Below, piece after piece: positions 36,989-50,209 of a stretch of DNA of 64,000 bases. Below the pieces are notes generated by a model. That model ran no database searches and was not told the DNA's origin. It saw only the letters and a program-made list of their open reading frames with translations. Position 1 is the first letter of the stretch; every line of letters starts with the position of its first letter. The stretch covers positions 26,499,001-26,563,000 of the forward strand of contig JAMPIT010000566.1 of the NCBI GenBank assembly GCA_026261815.1. Reading direction: 5' to 3'. A program made the translations under genes and the position numbers. This stretch comes from Monarcha castaneiventris obscurior. Lineage: Eukaryota > Chordata > Aves > Passeriformes > Monarchidae.

Positions 36989-37930
36989 GGCTTTAAGCTG
37001 AAAGAGAGTAGATTTAGATTGGATATTAGGAAGAAATTCTTCGCTGTGAGTGTGATGAGGCCCTGGAACAGGTTGCACAGAGAAGTTGTTGACACTCCAT
37101 CCCTGGAAGTGTTCAATGCGCAACAACCCCTGCAGCACTGCAGGCTGGGGTCAGAGTGGCTGGAAAGCTGCCCAATGAAAAAGAACTTGGGAGTTCTGGT
37201 CGCCAGCCAGCTGAACATGAGCCAGCAAGTGCCCAGGCGGATGGCATCCTGGTCTGTATCAAAAGTAATATGGCCAGCTGGACTGGGGTAGTGATTGCCC
37301 CTCTGTACTCAGCGCTGGTAAGGTCGCGCCTCGAGTGCTGTGTCCATTTCTGGGCCACTCACTTCAAGAAAGGCATTGAGGTGCTGGTGTCCAGAGAAGG
37401 GCGATAAAGCTGGGGAAGGGGCTGGAGGTTAAGTCATGTGATGGAGCTGGGGGTGTTTAGCCTGGAGAAAAGGAGGCTCAAGGGAGACTTTATTACTCTC
37501 TACAATTGCCTGGAAGGAGGTTATAGCGAGGTGACAGTTGGCCTCTTCTCCAAGGCAACCAGTGACAGGACGAGAGGAAATGGCCTCAAGCTGTGCTGGG
37601 GTAGGTTCAGACTGGACATCATGAAGGGTTGATGAGGGTGGTTAAGCATTGGAACAGGCTGCCCAGGGAGGTGAAAGAATCACAATCCCTGGAAGTCTGC
37701 AAGAAATTACTGGACATGGCACTTAGTGCAATGTTTTAGTTGGCATGGTGCTGTTTGGTCAAAGGTTGGACTTGATGATCTTGGAGGTCTTTCCCAACCT
37801 TGATGATTTGATGATTCTATTGTATGATTTTAAGGCCAGGTCTTATGGGGCTCTGAGAAAAGTGGTCTGGTAGAACGATGATCTTTAAGGTCCCTTCCAG
37901 CTCAACTTGTTCTGTTACTCTATGATTATT
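36989..37930 (+). mobile_element. Older CR1 LINE 3' end, split by a younger CR1
   Basis: The first part (36989-37115) reads GGCTTTAAGCTGAAAGAGAG, TTAGATTGGATATTAGGAAG, CCATCCCTGGAAGTGTTCAA, a CR1 tail. It breaks off inside the GTTCAAGGCCAGG motif. The missing continuation AAGGCCAGGTCTTATGGGGC resumes at 37832 and runs to the terminal GATGATCTTTAAGGTCCCTT and TCTATGATTATT near 37930. The approximately 715 bp between is another CR1 in the same orientation. Confidence 0.85.
37116..37831 (+). mobile_element. Younger CR1 LINE inserted in an older CR1
   Basis: This 5'-truncated copy of about 715 bp begins in the 3' end of ORF2 (pattern GTGGCTGGAAAGCTGCCC, GCTGAACATGAGCCAGCAAG, CTCTGTACTCAGCGCTGGTA). 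It ends with GGTTGGACTTGATGATCTTG, TTTCCCAACCTTGATGATTT and an ATTCTAT-type tail. Reading frames are broken by frameshifts and stops, so it is inactive. The ORFs in this interval are its remains. Confidence 0.87.
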
Positions 37931-40900
37931 CTTCTTGCCCCAGCTTCTGCTTCCTGGCATATCAAGGTGTACTGCTTTATCTCATGGCTCTTGCTGAAAG
38001 AATAGCTGTATGTGGAATTAAACTTCCCAGCTTCTTTCCTCCCCTATTATCTCTGTCCAGTGCCATCCTTCTCATAGCTATGAGTTGGGATTCTCTCTCA
38101 GTTTCTCTTGTCAAGCAGCCTCATGCAGGAAGGAGGGAGAACCCTGAGATTGTTTGCTAAACAGGACAAACTTTTTTTTAAGTTGAAACTGAATTATTTT
38201 ATTTGCTATGGGTCAACAAAGAGAGGAATAGACTGTCACAGTCCTGCTGATGAATAAACCTGATGGACACGTTGACATCCCTGACAGCCGTCTCCGAAAG
38301 AGCAGAAAGAGGGAGCCCAGAAGACTGAAAATCCCATGAGTGACACACGTGAAAAAGCAGCAGTTTTTAAATGCCTTCTGTTGGAGCTGGTAATAAATTA
38401 ACTATTGCTTTTTCCACTTGGCAGCAAGTGCGGAATAAATTCTTGCAGATGATTTAGGACCTTGTTAAACTTCCAGCAGAAAAATGAAGAGTTCTAGAAA
38501 AGTTGATGGACTGCATTCAACTTTATGATGCAGAAAAACAAACTGTTAACTTACAGAAATAATACCCATGTGCTGTCATGACTTGCTCACCACTTGTCTT
38601 CAGGCACTGAGTGTTTGTATTGGGAGAGCATGCTGGGTCTACTGCCAGTGTCAGTATTTCCTTTATTTACTTTTGATCTTTCATGTGTTTGAACTATAAT
38701 GCCTGACAAGTTATATCACAAACTAATTGGAGTAAATGCTGATTAACAAGAAATGAAGAAAAAATGAGGGACAGCAGTGTGGGAAGGAAAGCAATGATAG
38801 GCCAAGGCTCACCGAGGTATGCAGAAAACAGGCAACAGGGAAGGCAGGGAGTTAGTAATAGATGGTGTTAGGTGTCTGTTGCAGCCTTGGTGGGCCCTCA
38901 GCTGCCATCAGCAAAAGAGAACTGTTTCTTGTGCCAGTGCAAACAAAAATGTCACACGGCTGTCCTTGCTTCCAGTGCCTTTGGGCATGTCTGGTGGGTG
39001 GCTGGAGCCCACTGGCTGTGTCTGCAGGGAAGCTCCAGACGGGGATTGTATAGCTGTGTTAGCTTGATCCCATGTCTGCCTTTCCGCAGTTTGTTTGCTT
39101 GAGCACAGCGCTAGGCTAACACTTCTGCCCATCACGTATCTCTGGATTGACTTGCATCCGGAGACCTTTGAGCTCAGGACAGACAAGTGTTGTATACACT
39201 GCCACAGCTACACAGGGCTCTTCAGTTTCCCCCAAACCAGTGTAGCCCATTTGTACCTGGCTTATCTGAGGGGTGACTTGGATGAAAACCCATGGGGCAA
39301 GTTCATTCTTCTTGTTACCTTGAGAGATGCAGTGCTGATTTACCTCTGTGTTCTAAATGACAAAGGAAAAGGGCAGGAAATGGTGTAGCCTCCTAAAGTA
39401 TTAGCAAATGAAGGAATAAAGAGGTACTGTGAATAAAAGGATGAATGAAGGAATCTACTGTGATCTGTAATGAGAGATACCACTAGAAGAAATAGGTTTA
39501 GTTTCCTCTGACTGTACGCCAGTATCTCATTATTTCTCTAATTTTATTTCTGTTTTCCCAGTGAAATGTTGTGAAGAGGAACTGCATAGGATAGTTCTAT
39601 CAGACTGTTAATAACCTGGGAGTAATAACATGGAAACTGTTTGTTTCAAATCTTTGAAATGAAGCATAACAGAGCCAAATTTTCTTCATGTTGTCAGCTA
39701 AAGAATTACCAAGGAAAGAAAAATATTTTCCTCTTTTCAAAAAAAACCAAAGCTGAAATAAAAGAGGTGATGAGAACCCTATTTCATTTGCTTTCTTTCC
39801 TCAGCAAAGAATTCAACTTTTATTAAAGTATTAAAAAACAGTAAAAGAATAATCTGTAGCAGTGGGCAGTAAACATTCTCCGCATGAGTCTCCTTCCCTT
39901 TACTGTGGTTCACACTATATTATTTGGCATTGAAAATTATGAAAAGTTCCTCCACTTCCTCAGTTTTAACATTCTCAGCCAGTGTTCATTTTATATTGAA
40001 GAACAACATTTCAAGTTGAAGAACAAATTCTGTCCTTCTAAGAATGCTGCCAAACTGCTGCTCAGCTGTTCAAGTCCTTTCTGCCAATGAAACTTAAACC
40101 CAAATACTTGGCTCTTCCCTTTAAGCTCCAAGACTCGCTGACACTTTTCTTGGTGCACACTTGGTGAAACACTGCAATGTGTTTCAAGGTGAAATTCTCG
40201 TTGCCTCGCTAGGAGGCACACATGACTGTTAGGCCAATGAACTCAGTCTCCTAATAACACAGGCTATCCTGATGTACAGCTATTTCCAGAAACTTAACAA
40301 GGTCCTTAGCAACACTAATCAGGGATGTTTTTCCTCTTTCGCCAGACAGCTATTCCAGCTCCATTTTTTATCCATCTCTGCTTTTGGAAACACTCTATTG
40401 CCTGAAACAAGTGCTTCTCCTACCCTTTTTGGTATTCTCACACTGTGTATATCTGCTTCAAGAACTAACAGAGAAACACTTCAGAGTTGTTGGATTTTAC
40501 ATAGCTGAAGGCAAACCTTGAATCCTGAAGTGGATGCCTAGGTGACTTGACACCGAATGTATTTCAGCACTAAGAGTAGCCATAGTGAAACAGGCTTTGT
40601 ACAGTTAGTACCAGGCAACTGACAGCACTCTAGGAGTGCTAACAAAACGTGCCAAAAACCCTGGAGAAATCGTAAGATATGTTCTGCTCCATCTTTTAAA
40701 TATTCCTTTAGGCCACAGATGCTTTAATGCCCTCTATAAGAACTGAACTGTAGGCAGCAAAAATAATACATCATTTTAGAGGTTAACCGATTTTAGCAAT
40801 GAACAGCTCTTTTGGTTTACTTATGTATAGATTTGCAGAATGAACATTTGTAATTGTTTTGTGTCTGAGCTGTGTAAGAAGCATAACAGCATGTGATCAA

Positions 40901-43448
40901 AGAGAAGATATGTTTTCCTTATGCTCAGCATGTCAGGACAGATAAGTGCAGATTTAGATTATGTTTTGCTGTATGTTATTCAGTTTCATGATGTTTGTAG
41001 TAGTGCAGCATTAGAGAGATCTGCCTGATATGAATGGCTAAATGATATCCAGTGGCCAGAATATCAGAAACCAGTGTTTTTCATGTGGCTGCTCTGATAA
41101 GTAGACATAGCAATCTAGGCTTTCTGCTACAGTATAGCCGGAATGACACTTAGAGGCCATATCTAGGGGAGGAGTTAACCCAGATGGAGAGTTGAGTTGA
41201 AAGTACTAGGTTAATCTTTTCAGAAATATGTTCTGAAAAATGAAATATGTTTTTTTCCTACTGAAAAGGTAAATACATTTAAAAATATTTCTTGCTTATT
41301 ATTACCGCTTTCTTTTATTTTCTTAAAGAAAAAAAAAAATTATGCCTCCATTGTATCTACACTACAGAAGTTTTTAACATTTATTTATCCAGACTTACAT
41401 TTGGAACTTTCAAGACCAATGGTGCTACCATTGAATCCAGATGCAGGGACTTGGCCTTGCTTTTGTAATTGTTTCTGTTATAAATCTAAACCCCTATTTC
41501 AAAGTTCGGAATCTGATTATAAAAAGTGCTTCCAGAATACAATTTGGCATCCAAGATATCGGTCAAGAAACACTTATTGCTAGTTTGATTTCAATGTGGC
41601 TTTTTGAACTTACAGATGTGTCTTGAGAGTTTTATCCATGCTTTCAGATATTGTAAAGATTTTAAATACCTTTGACTAGCAAATGGAAATCATCACACAG
41701 TGTTTTGGAATGATAGAATCATTTTTAGCTAAAAATGCCATTAAAACTCTAAGTGATCATGAGATTTTTTTCTAAATAGAAGTATATTTACTTCATAGCA
41801 GGCTTGCAGTAAGGATAAATTGCAGCCTCACAATGCTCCAGTGAACATGTTTTCACCTAAAGAAAGGGAGAATTATCCAGCTTCCTCAAGCATAGCAGCT
41901 ACACTGTGAACAGTTAATAAGATAAGCTGCTGATTCCAGTTATAGAGTGGAAATTGGCTTCTGTCTTTTTCAGCTCGTTACAGATAAACTGAGCCAACCC
42001 CAGCAGGCTTCTCTTGTGTCAGCTTGTTTGAAGACTGCACAAAGAATAACTTCTCTGCACTTGGGCAATGTGAAAATTTTATCAAAAACTTTGCCCAAGA
42101 TCTTTTATGGATTGTAGAATCTAAACGACTCAGGGCATGGAACTGGCTCTTTGCCAAGGGTACGGAATTAGCCCTACAGGCAGTGAGGCCTGTTTTAATC
42201 AGAATCCTGCCTCTTTACAGTGGTAGTTAGGTAAGGTGGTGAAGCCCACTTGGCCTGCGGAATTGCTTCCTCTTGGCACACACTAAGTTGCACCTGGAGC
42301 AAAGAAGGAGCTTTCTGCTATCACTGCATTTTATAACCTCTAGCTACTGAAACAATAATATAAAAATGCTTTTAAGTCCCCTTACTGAGTGTGGCTGACC
42401 AATAAACCCTTAAAATGAGAGAAGGCTCAGAGAAGATGGGCAAGGACAATGTGACTGAAGTTCAGCGAAGAATGCAAGCTAAGACTGACCTCAAATGTTG
42501 CGAAGAAGCTGACTTTATCTCAGCACAAAAGAGGACTGAAGGGTGACCTTTGGTTTAGATAACCAGCTATCAGTAGTTGAGTGTATTGAGCTCCGAGTTC
42601 CTTAAAAGAACGTGAATGACTTCCTGGGTTAGGCAGGCCAGCATGGGGGGAGTGAATACATAGCTTAGCCCAACAGAGAGTATAAAAACTAGATAACTAC
42701 TAATAAAAGAATTTTGAAGAGAAGAATGGGCTTGACCTGTGGGCCCAATGAGTTTTAACTGTGAAGTAAAACTACTTCACATGTTGTGACTATCAAGTAC
42801 AGAAGTCAGTTATGAAGAGCCCTCACTGCCAAAAAGGTTCATTGTATTTTAAGATTTTCATTAAGAACTGCTTCTTTCTAATGAGTTTCTTCTTTAAGGA
42901 AGAACTAATAAAGAATTGATGAATTTTGACCTGATATCAAAGTTTCTTTCTTGGAGCAGGGGTGCCTAGCAATAGTGCTCTCCCATTTGAGTGACTGAAA
43001 GAAGTTCCATGCTGCCTCCCAGGGATCAAATAGTTTGTGGTGTATTAAAATACATGAAGAGAAGTTAGATGTTTTATGATGTCTCCTTTAGTGGTAAATA
43101 ATTTGGCCAAGGCTTTTAAGTCACATTTAGATATTCAGATAAAAGTTAAGCCCATTTTTTTAAGGTTCATTTCCACTTTGAACTAAGGAAATCTTTGGAC
43201 CAGCCTTTTTTGAAAACCAGATACACAGCATTCAGATTGGAAGCTTCACACCATCAATGTTTGGATTTTCTTTCATAAGTGGTATTTTAGGTGTTTGGTT
43301 GTCTTTGATTCTGACAGAAGTGCAATTTCTATGATGTAGATATTAAACAATCTCCTCCAAGTTGGAAAACAAACTGAAGCTGTCTGAATGGGGTTGTTTT
43401 GTGAATTAATGAATATGTTATTGATCCTTTTTCTGTTCAGAGTTTTTC
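37931..43448. other. Intergenic, unassigned
   Basis: About 5.5 kb, mostly AT-rich. 38800-39200 is richer in G+C with three overlapping short ORFs and no recognised domain. 42390-42835 contains a TATAAAA followed by AATAAA about 20 nt later, suggesting a decayed LTR (see findings). I recognise no gene. Confidence 0.5.
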
Positions 43449-43592
43449 ACAGAATCACAGGACATTCTGAGTTGGAAGGGACCTGCAAAGATCATCAAGT
43501 CTAATTCTCAAGTGAATGCTCCACAGCATTGATTGAACCCACAGCCTCAGCGTGGCTAACACTATGCTCTAAACAACCAATTAACATTTTCC
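43449..43592 (-). mobile_element. tRNA-Ile/CR1 chimeric SINE (TguSINE1-like)
   Basis: On the minus strand the head (43592 to about 43525) aligns with tRNA-Ile: GTTAATTGGTTGTTTAGAGC corresponds to its A-box/D-arm region, and GGGTTCAATC (43540-43531) to the B box. The tail reads GACTTGATGATCTTTGCAGG, TCCCTTCCAACTCAG, TGTGATTCTGTG, a CR1-X-type 3' end. A tRNA-Ile head with a CR1 tail is the structure of TguSINE1 elements described from passerine birds. The copy is diverged and shows no long poly(A) tail. Confidence 0.75.
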
Positions 43593-44797
43593 TGTTCTGA
43601 AATCTTAACAACTTCCTCACAGAGGTTCTGAAAGCTGGGGAACAATTCTGGCCAACCAGCAATAGATTTGTTCTTCACAAATAGCCTTCATAGAAGTAAT
43701 TTAAATACCTCTGTAGTTTAATGAAGCACAGGATGAAAACTAATGTAATTTTTATTAACAATTGAAAAAAAAAACTTTTTAAAACTGTTTCCAGAGATTT
43801 TTATAAAGCTTCTGGTATTTCTATTTCACAGATGTCCAATGCCCAAGGTACATGCCAGTGGCAGTACAAAGAATTTGACATGGCCTCTTGCATGCCTTCT
43901 TAGTTGAACTTCCATTAGTCTATCTTGCAAGTCACCTCAATACAGCAGGTATTTTTAAACAGTACAGTGAAGACAAGGAAATACTGTAAGAAGGTAGTGT
44001 AATACAGGGATACTGAAACTAAGAATCTTACTAAAACAGGACCAAAATTCCAAGTCTGTAGAATTTTTTTCTGGCAAAACACTGGATTAAGCAGTTTCCT
44101 GACAGAGATACTGAAAAGTCAAAGAGAATAATATTTAAGGATAAACAGAGTATAAAACCTGAGTACATTCTATTAGGGTTTTAAACTCATCATATTGGGA
44201 AGAGAGCATAGAATGGAGGAGAAGGATGTATACAGGGGCAGGACACCAGTCATCCGTATGATTTTGCATTGTAGCATGAAAGCAGCATTACAACTGACTG
44301 GAAATTTTTTAAGGGAATATTGCTTCCATGGAACATTTTGATTTGCTGAAACTGCAGGAATGAAGACATATTTGATGGATTAAAACTGCCGTCCCAGGCT
44401 CCTTAGTAGAGTCTCTCCTTCAAACTACAGGATCATCATCAGACCACCTGGAGGGATAGTTATGACCCAAGAAGATGGAAGCCTTGAGAGGCCCGATCTG
44501 CGCAACTGACTTGTCTTTTTGCTTACTTGATAATATGTCAGGTTTTTTGTTTCTGAGGCTTCTGAGTGCAATTAAGGCTCCAAAACTCACCAGGCCTATG
44601 GCACTCCACCTGCAATATAAAGCCTTTGGCTACTATAAATTGATACTGGTAAAGTTATGAAAAAATCCATACTTTTTATTGGACTTGTAAATCCATTTCC
44701 TTGCCGTGTCAAGTACCATTTTTTTCATTCAAAAGAATGGTTCAGAATTGAAAGGTCAGACTGTAATGTTTAGAACACTTAAAATATTTTTAGTGAA

Positions 44798-44828
44798 TTT
44801 CTATATAATATTTTATATTATATAGAAA
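44798..44828. repeat. Perfect 13-bp inverted repeat with 5-nt loop
   Basis: The arms TTTCTATATAATA (44798-44810) and TATTATATAGAAA (44816-44828) are exact reverse complements around TTTTA. This would fold to a hairpin or cruciform. It may be a remnant of a small inverted-repeat element or chance in AT-rich DNA. Confidence 0.8.
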
Positions 44829-47310
44829 AGATCAATCATTCCCTACTTCCAGGTCCTCATCCTATGAGGGAACTATCTTTACCCACTACTGCAGCTGACA
44901 GTCCTGAGAACAAAAGCCAAAATCAAAGCCAAACCCAAAGTAATCAAGAACATCATAAAATATTTTAGTTTGAATAGTCCTCATTGTGGATTCTTTAATC
45001 TTAAAACTTCTTTCCTTCAACACTGCATTTTAGAAGTCAAAACTGATTATCATCATGGTTTGCTCTTATTTATTACTCAGAGTGTCAGAAGTTTGAGTGT
45101 TTTCACAATTTTTTTTTTAACTTTTACAGATTTCTGAATGTTTGCTGGTGAAATCTTGTCCTCTTTAAAGTCAACAAAAATTCAATTACGGCTTCAATAC
45201 GTCCAGGATCACCTCACTTTAATAGGGATTTGTGGTTGCTTTGGCAGAATAGACCCCTTCTTCTGGTTATCTCATGTTTTTTATCTTAAAAAAAAAGGAA
45301 TATGATTCAGGTATAATTGGCATGATTAAGCTTGTCAGAAAACCCATGTTTGTGGAATATTTGTTCAATGATCTTCTTCTTGTGGATCTCTTCTACTGCT
45401 TAATGATTCAGTGTTATCATATGTGAAAGTACTCAGTGATTAAATTCAGCATTTAATACAGGTATGTATAATGTGAGTGATCAGGTGGATCCAGTCCAGT
45501 CTGCCCCTTTTCTCTTTTTCTCTCTAGTTAGGTACAGATTAATGTTATCTGAGAGGAAACTGGGCAATGGGGAAGTGTAGGGGATGGAAGGAAGCTGCAT
45601 TCAAACACATGGAGATTAAAAAGACTAATGACAGGGGTGCAGCTGTGATTTTTTAACACTTAATGCTCTTTCTCAAGGGGATGGCAGCATAGGAAAGGTG
45701 AATAGTCCATACATTTAATGGAAACTAAATATAAACTAAGTATCATGAATTATGAATTGTGAACTTTAAAGATATTGCTGGGTATTTACTGAACATTGCT
45801 GAAACATGAGGAATAACTGAATCAAATTTTGACATACATCAGGTAGTTACTTTCTCATGGTTTTCTGTAGAATGATATCACACTGGTATTTTACATTCTC
45901 TCTTCCATGGTACCCACTTCTGACAGCACTTGGACTGTGGTGCAGAACCTGTACATTTCTTTTCCAGTCTAGACTCACCTTCCCTGTGATATTTACATGC
46001 AAGCCCCCAGCTTTGATTGCTCTCCAGTGCACTGCTGACAAGAGGTGACAACAACCACTTCTGTTTCCTCTGCATACTTGGCACCATAAGGTGATCAATC
46101 AAAGTCTTGTTCCTGTGTTGCAAGTACACTGGAGCTGGCAACAGTGGGTCATGCAACAGTGCATTATACTGATAGATTTCCAAGGGTCACCCTTTCCTGT
46201 GCTCTGAGCCCTCACTCCAGTGAAGCATCAGCTGGGCATGTGTTCTGAATGTGGATGGGCCCCAAGTCTTGGCATAGTTACCTTTAATCTTAAAACATCT
46301 TTGTGTCTAACCCTATAGACAAAATTCTGGGATTCCATTGCAATTGGATACTAGTTGTGGCAAGAAGATGTTATAAGCATTAAATACTCCATTTTGATTT
46401 TAAAAAATGAGCCACCTCTCTACCATGTTTTAGATCATAGCTGGCCTTAAAAATTACACAGAACTGCATGGAAAATAAAGCAAAACCCAATTATCTCAGG
46501 ATAAAGGAAAGGAAGAAAGGAATGTAATGGAATAGTTTGGGGGAACAGCTTAAAATCCAATTTCAGTAAGAAATATTTTTCATCCAAGTATCTAGAGGGA
46601 ATACACCAGAAATAAACTACTTTATAAAGCAACCAGACATCTTAGTGATTTATCGTGTCATTCCTTGGTCATCAGACAGAGAATTAAATTATCTAGATGG
46701 GATGCAGAGGGTTGTGGAATTACACATTGCTTTCTTCCAAGGTGTATGAACTCCATGTGTTACGACTTCCTTGAGAACTGCATTGTGGTTAGTCCACCTT
46801 CTGGACTTTTTTAGTTTTCTTGTGAGGAAAAACTAATCTTACAAAGAGAAGGCAGTTCCCTAGAATACAGTCTGGATTTTATTAGGTACACATTACTACT
46901 GTTTCCTGATATTGCTCTTCAGTATACCTTTTGCACCAATTTATGAGCAATAGTGTGACACAGCATCACAAAATGCCCTCAGAACAACTTCACAGATGGC
47001 ACTTACAGACACTTATAATTTAAATGCAGTGAGTCCATAAGAAAACACATGTTAATAAGGATCTGGTCCTGTATCCACTCAAGTTAGTGGCATAATTTTC
47101 AGACACTTAGGTAAGTCAGATTCATAACTATGAACCTGTCAATTCTTTCTTTTCAATAGAAATGCATTTCATATGCAGGAAATTAACTAAGCAATTTCGT
47201 TTTTACTGCAAAAGGAAGATAGAACGTATATCACAATAATGTTGGAAATAGACGTCTAATATAACTAACATTAAAGAACAGAGTAAGATTTGCCTTGCCT
47301 TTGCTACCTT

Positions 47311-47337
47311 ATCCTGTTCTGTCCTGTCCTATCCTAC
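47311..47337. repeat. Short pentanucleotide repeat
   Basis: Imperfect TCCTG/TCCTA units: ATCCTG, TTCTG, TCCTG, TCCTA, TCCTAC. Confidence 0.5.
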
Positions 47338-50209
47338 AGCAGCCTTTCCTTCTTCATGTACAGACTTTGAAGCTTACTCTGCTTTTCAGTTTGACCTGTG
47401 CTGCCAGTTACGTCTTTTCTATTTGATAGAGAGCACCACAGGGATTATCTGCCAAACTAGATGTCAAAAGCAAAGTGTGAAAATAAAAGGAAAATAAGAA
47501 AGAACCAAATTTTTTTCTATTCTCTTTTTGAGCGCACAGTCATGACTTTTCTGCCAAATGTCCTCCTTCTATGAGAATTAGACTGAGATGAAAGTCCAGA
47601 ATGGGTGCACCTGTATAAAACGCTAAACCTTGTTTGTTCCAGGATATAGTTTTTTTTAGAAGACTGGAAAATGGGAATATTTCAAATATATTAATCTATT
47701 TGCCTAAGAATGTTAGAGACAGGCAGCATACAATACTGTGTGGTTTTTAATGAGAAGCAGATTCTGGTGGCATCACCTCTCTGAGACCTGGGTCTGTGGC
47801 AACAGGGGCTCCCCTGAGGCTTATGGCCTTAGCCTGGTGTGCAAATTTTTATTGCCCAAACGCAAACCTGGCTAGGTAGCTATTTTGAATAGGGCATCTG
47901 ACAATCAAAGCAAATTGGTTACAGCCAAGTTTTGCTATGAAGGGTGTGTTCTCCTTTCTCCCCCTCCTTCATTGAAATTCACATACAGGATATGTTCATG
48001 AGCAGCTGGAGGCAGTTATGCATCAGTTTCGCCCATGCCCTGGGACAACCAGCTAGAACAACCTGGAATTAAAAGCCTGTGCACGTTAGCTCATGCCCAG
48101 CACTATGCTACCACAGTTGTTTTCCAAATTTATACAACCATGTTAAGGACTCTGTGGTCTGGGCACATGTCCCCCGGGGAGGCAGGCTTGTGTCTTCATG
48201 ACATAAATCATCTTTATGCTGTGAGGATCTCTTCCAACAAGATTACTTTTCTAGACTGGGACACTCAACTTTGCTCTGTTTTATGGGCATTAGAGGCAGA
48301 TTTATAAGTGCAGCTTTCCCCATTGCTTTTTCAACTTTTACTTATGCTTCTTTCTAAGCTGTGACAACAATTGCTTTGGGAGAGTTTTCATCAAACCAAA
48401 GGATATGTTTCAAACATAGTCTATAGCTTTTCAACCTAGCTAGAATGAAAGGGGCCATGGGCCCCACACAATAGAGCAGTCTGAGATATTTTGGCATGCT
48501 GATTATACAAATATTATCATTTAATTAAATGAAGTTAATGTTCATGTCCTGTAGAAGATATTGTACCATTTAAAATTATTCAAATACATACAAACTTGGA
48601 ATTTTTCCACTCTTTATTTGCAGTATCTTAGAGTAATCCTGTCCCTTGCCCTGAAGATTATTATATTTATAAAAACAAATAACTGCAGTTTAATTTGTAA
48701 ACAGAATTATAACTATATTATAATTTTGTTATAAACTTCTGAAATTAATAGATTTTCTAGAATAGAAACTATGACACAAATTTTTCCATCTTTTCACAAC
48801 TCAGTAAAGCTCTTTTTGGACTTGCCAGAACCAGCATAGAACAAATAAGCCTAATAAAAATGCTATTAAGTTTATTTGCATCATATGCTGTTCACTTACA
48901 AATTTATTAATTCTTTGATTCTATTACAAGTACTGGATTGAAAGGTTCTTTTTTTCTTATACAGCTGCTCAAATGTATGACTCAATATAAAAATTGTAAA
49001 GTGTCATTTCCAGGTAGTGATTGAAAAGGGAAAGGATAAAGCTAAATACCAGTATGAATAAATTTTCTGTCTCAGAGATCACTGCAATATTGTGTATCAC
49101 TCATGGTTCTGTCCCATTTTTTATATGTGGACTGTTTCTGCAGTTACTGAAACTGTTTCAGCACCTGAAACCTGAGATGGCTCTCATGGAAGACAGGACA
49201 AAGGGATGGGCAGTAAATAAAATATAAACATTTGGTAAGAAACAAAATTATTACCAAATGGATGCTTTAAGAATTATGATACAGTCAAGTTGAATCTTCC
49301 ACTCATGTAGAATCTCAACTATTTTTACACATGAAAGTTTATAATAGCTGTTTAAATTTTCTATGGTTCTGCCTGGTTTAGACATTCACTCTGAATTTGT
49401 AGAAAACAGCTGAGACATTAACAACTGGAGGAAGATTTTTTTCAGACCCCAGGATAAAATGTGTTTCTGCTGTTTCCGTTCCATAAGCCAGGCAAGCTGA
49501 TTATCTTTGCTTTTGTAACACATATTCTCTTTTTTTTCTTCTTTATCCCCCTGTGTAAAAATATCTACATATATATGTATATGTTTTTGAACAAAAGTGT
49601 ATATATTCTACATATTTTGTAAAATACATGATTTTTAACAAAACACACTAAAAATATATCATGTGAACCAAGACTGAAAAACATGGAATATAAATATTTT
49701 CACAAAGGGTATACTGGGTGGGAGTATGAAGACAATATCACTCACATATATTTTCCCTAGGGCAACTGTAACTACCAACTCTGCATTTTCTTTAAAATTA
49801 CTTTCGCAACCCAGCAATATTTACTTAAATTAGATAACCTGTCAAATGAATCATCCCAGCATGATCCCTATCTCAAGTTGTTTCCCAGCATTCATAGTTG
49901 GAACTTGATTTTCATTTTGCACTCTTGTTCTAATTAAGATTATAATTTTCTTATGTGTTTGTGAAACACACAGGCAGTTGAAGACAAACAATTTAGGCAT
50001 TAAAAATGCCCACAATGGCAGAACTGCTTAGAATTTAAAGGACTTGACAACTATATTCCCAACAGTTATTTCCAGCAGATGGTACTTTAATTTATGTCCT
50101 TGTCCTCTTTTCTTTTATCTGTTGTTTTGTACTTTTATCTGAATTAGAACATTTGCCATTTATCTGTCTGTTTATCTCTCTGTCTGTCTTGGTTCTGTTT
50201 TTATTTTGT

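Larger units (their letters stand above)
43593..50209. other. Intergenic, unassigned
   Basis: About 6.6 kb of mostly AT-rich sequence. It holds a strong 13-bp-arm hairpin at 44798-44828 and a TCCTG-type short repeat at 47311-47337. The stretch 47750-48310 is less AT-rich but unrecognised. No gene found. Confidence 0.5.

Noticed and set aside
38819..39067. Set of overlapping ORFs in a G+C-richer patch
   Set aside because: Three frames are open at once and none resembles a known protein. I found no paired splice sites.
43525..43592. A true tRNA-Ile gene
   Set aside because: Arm pairing is broken, the 3' acceptor part is absent, and the sequence runs straight into a CR1 tail, so it is a SINE head.
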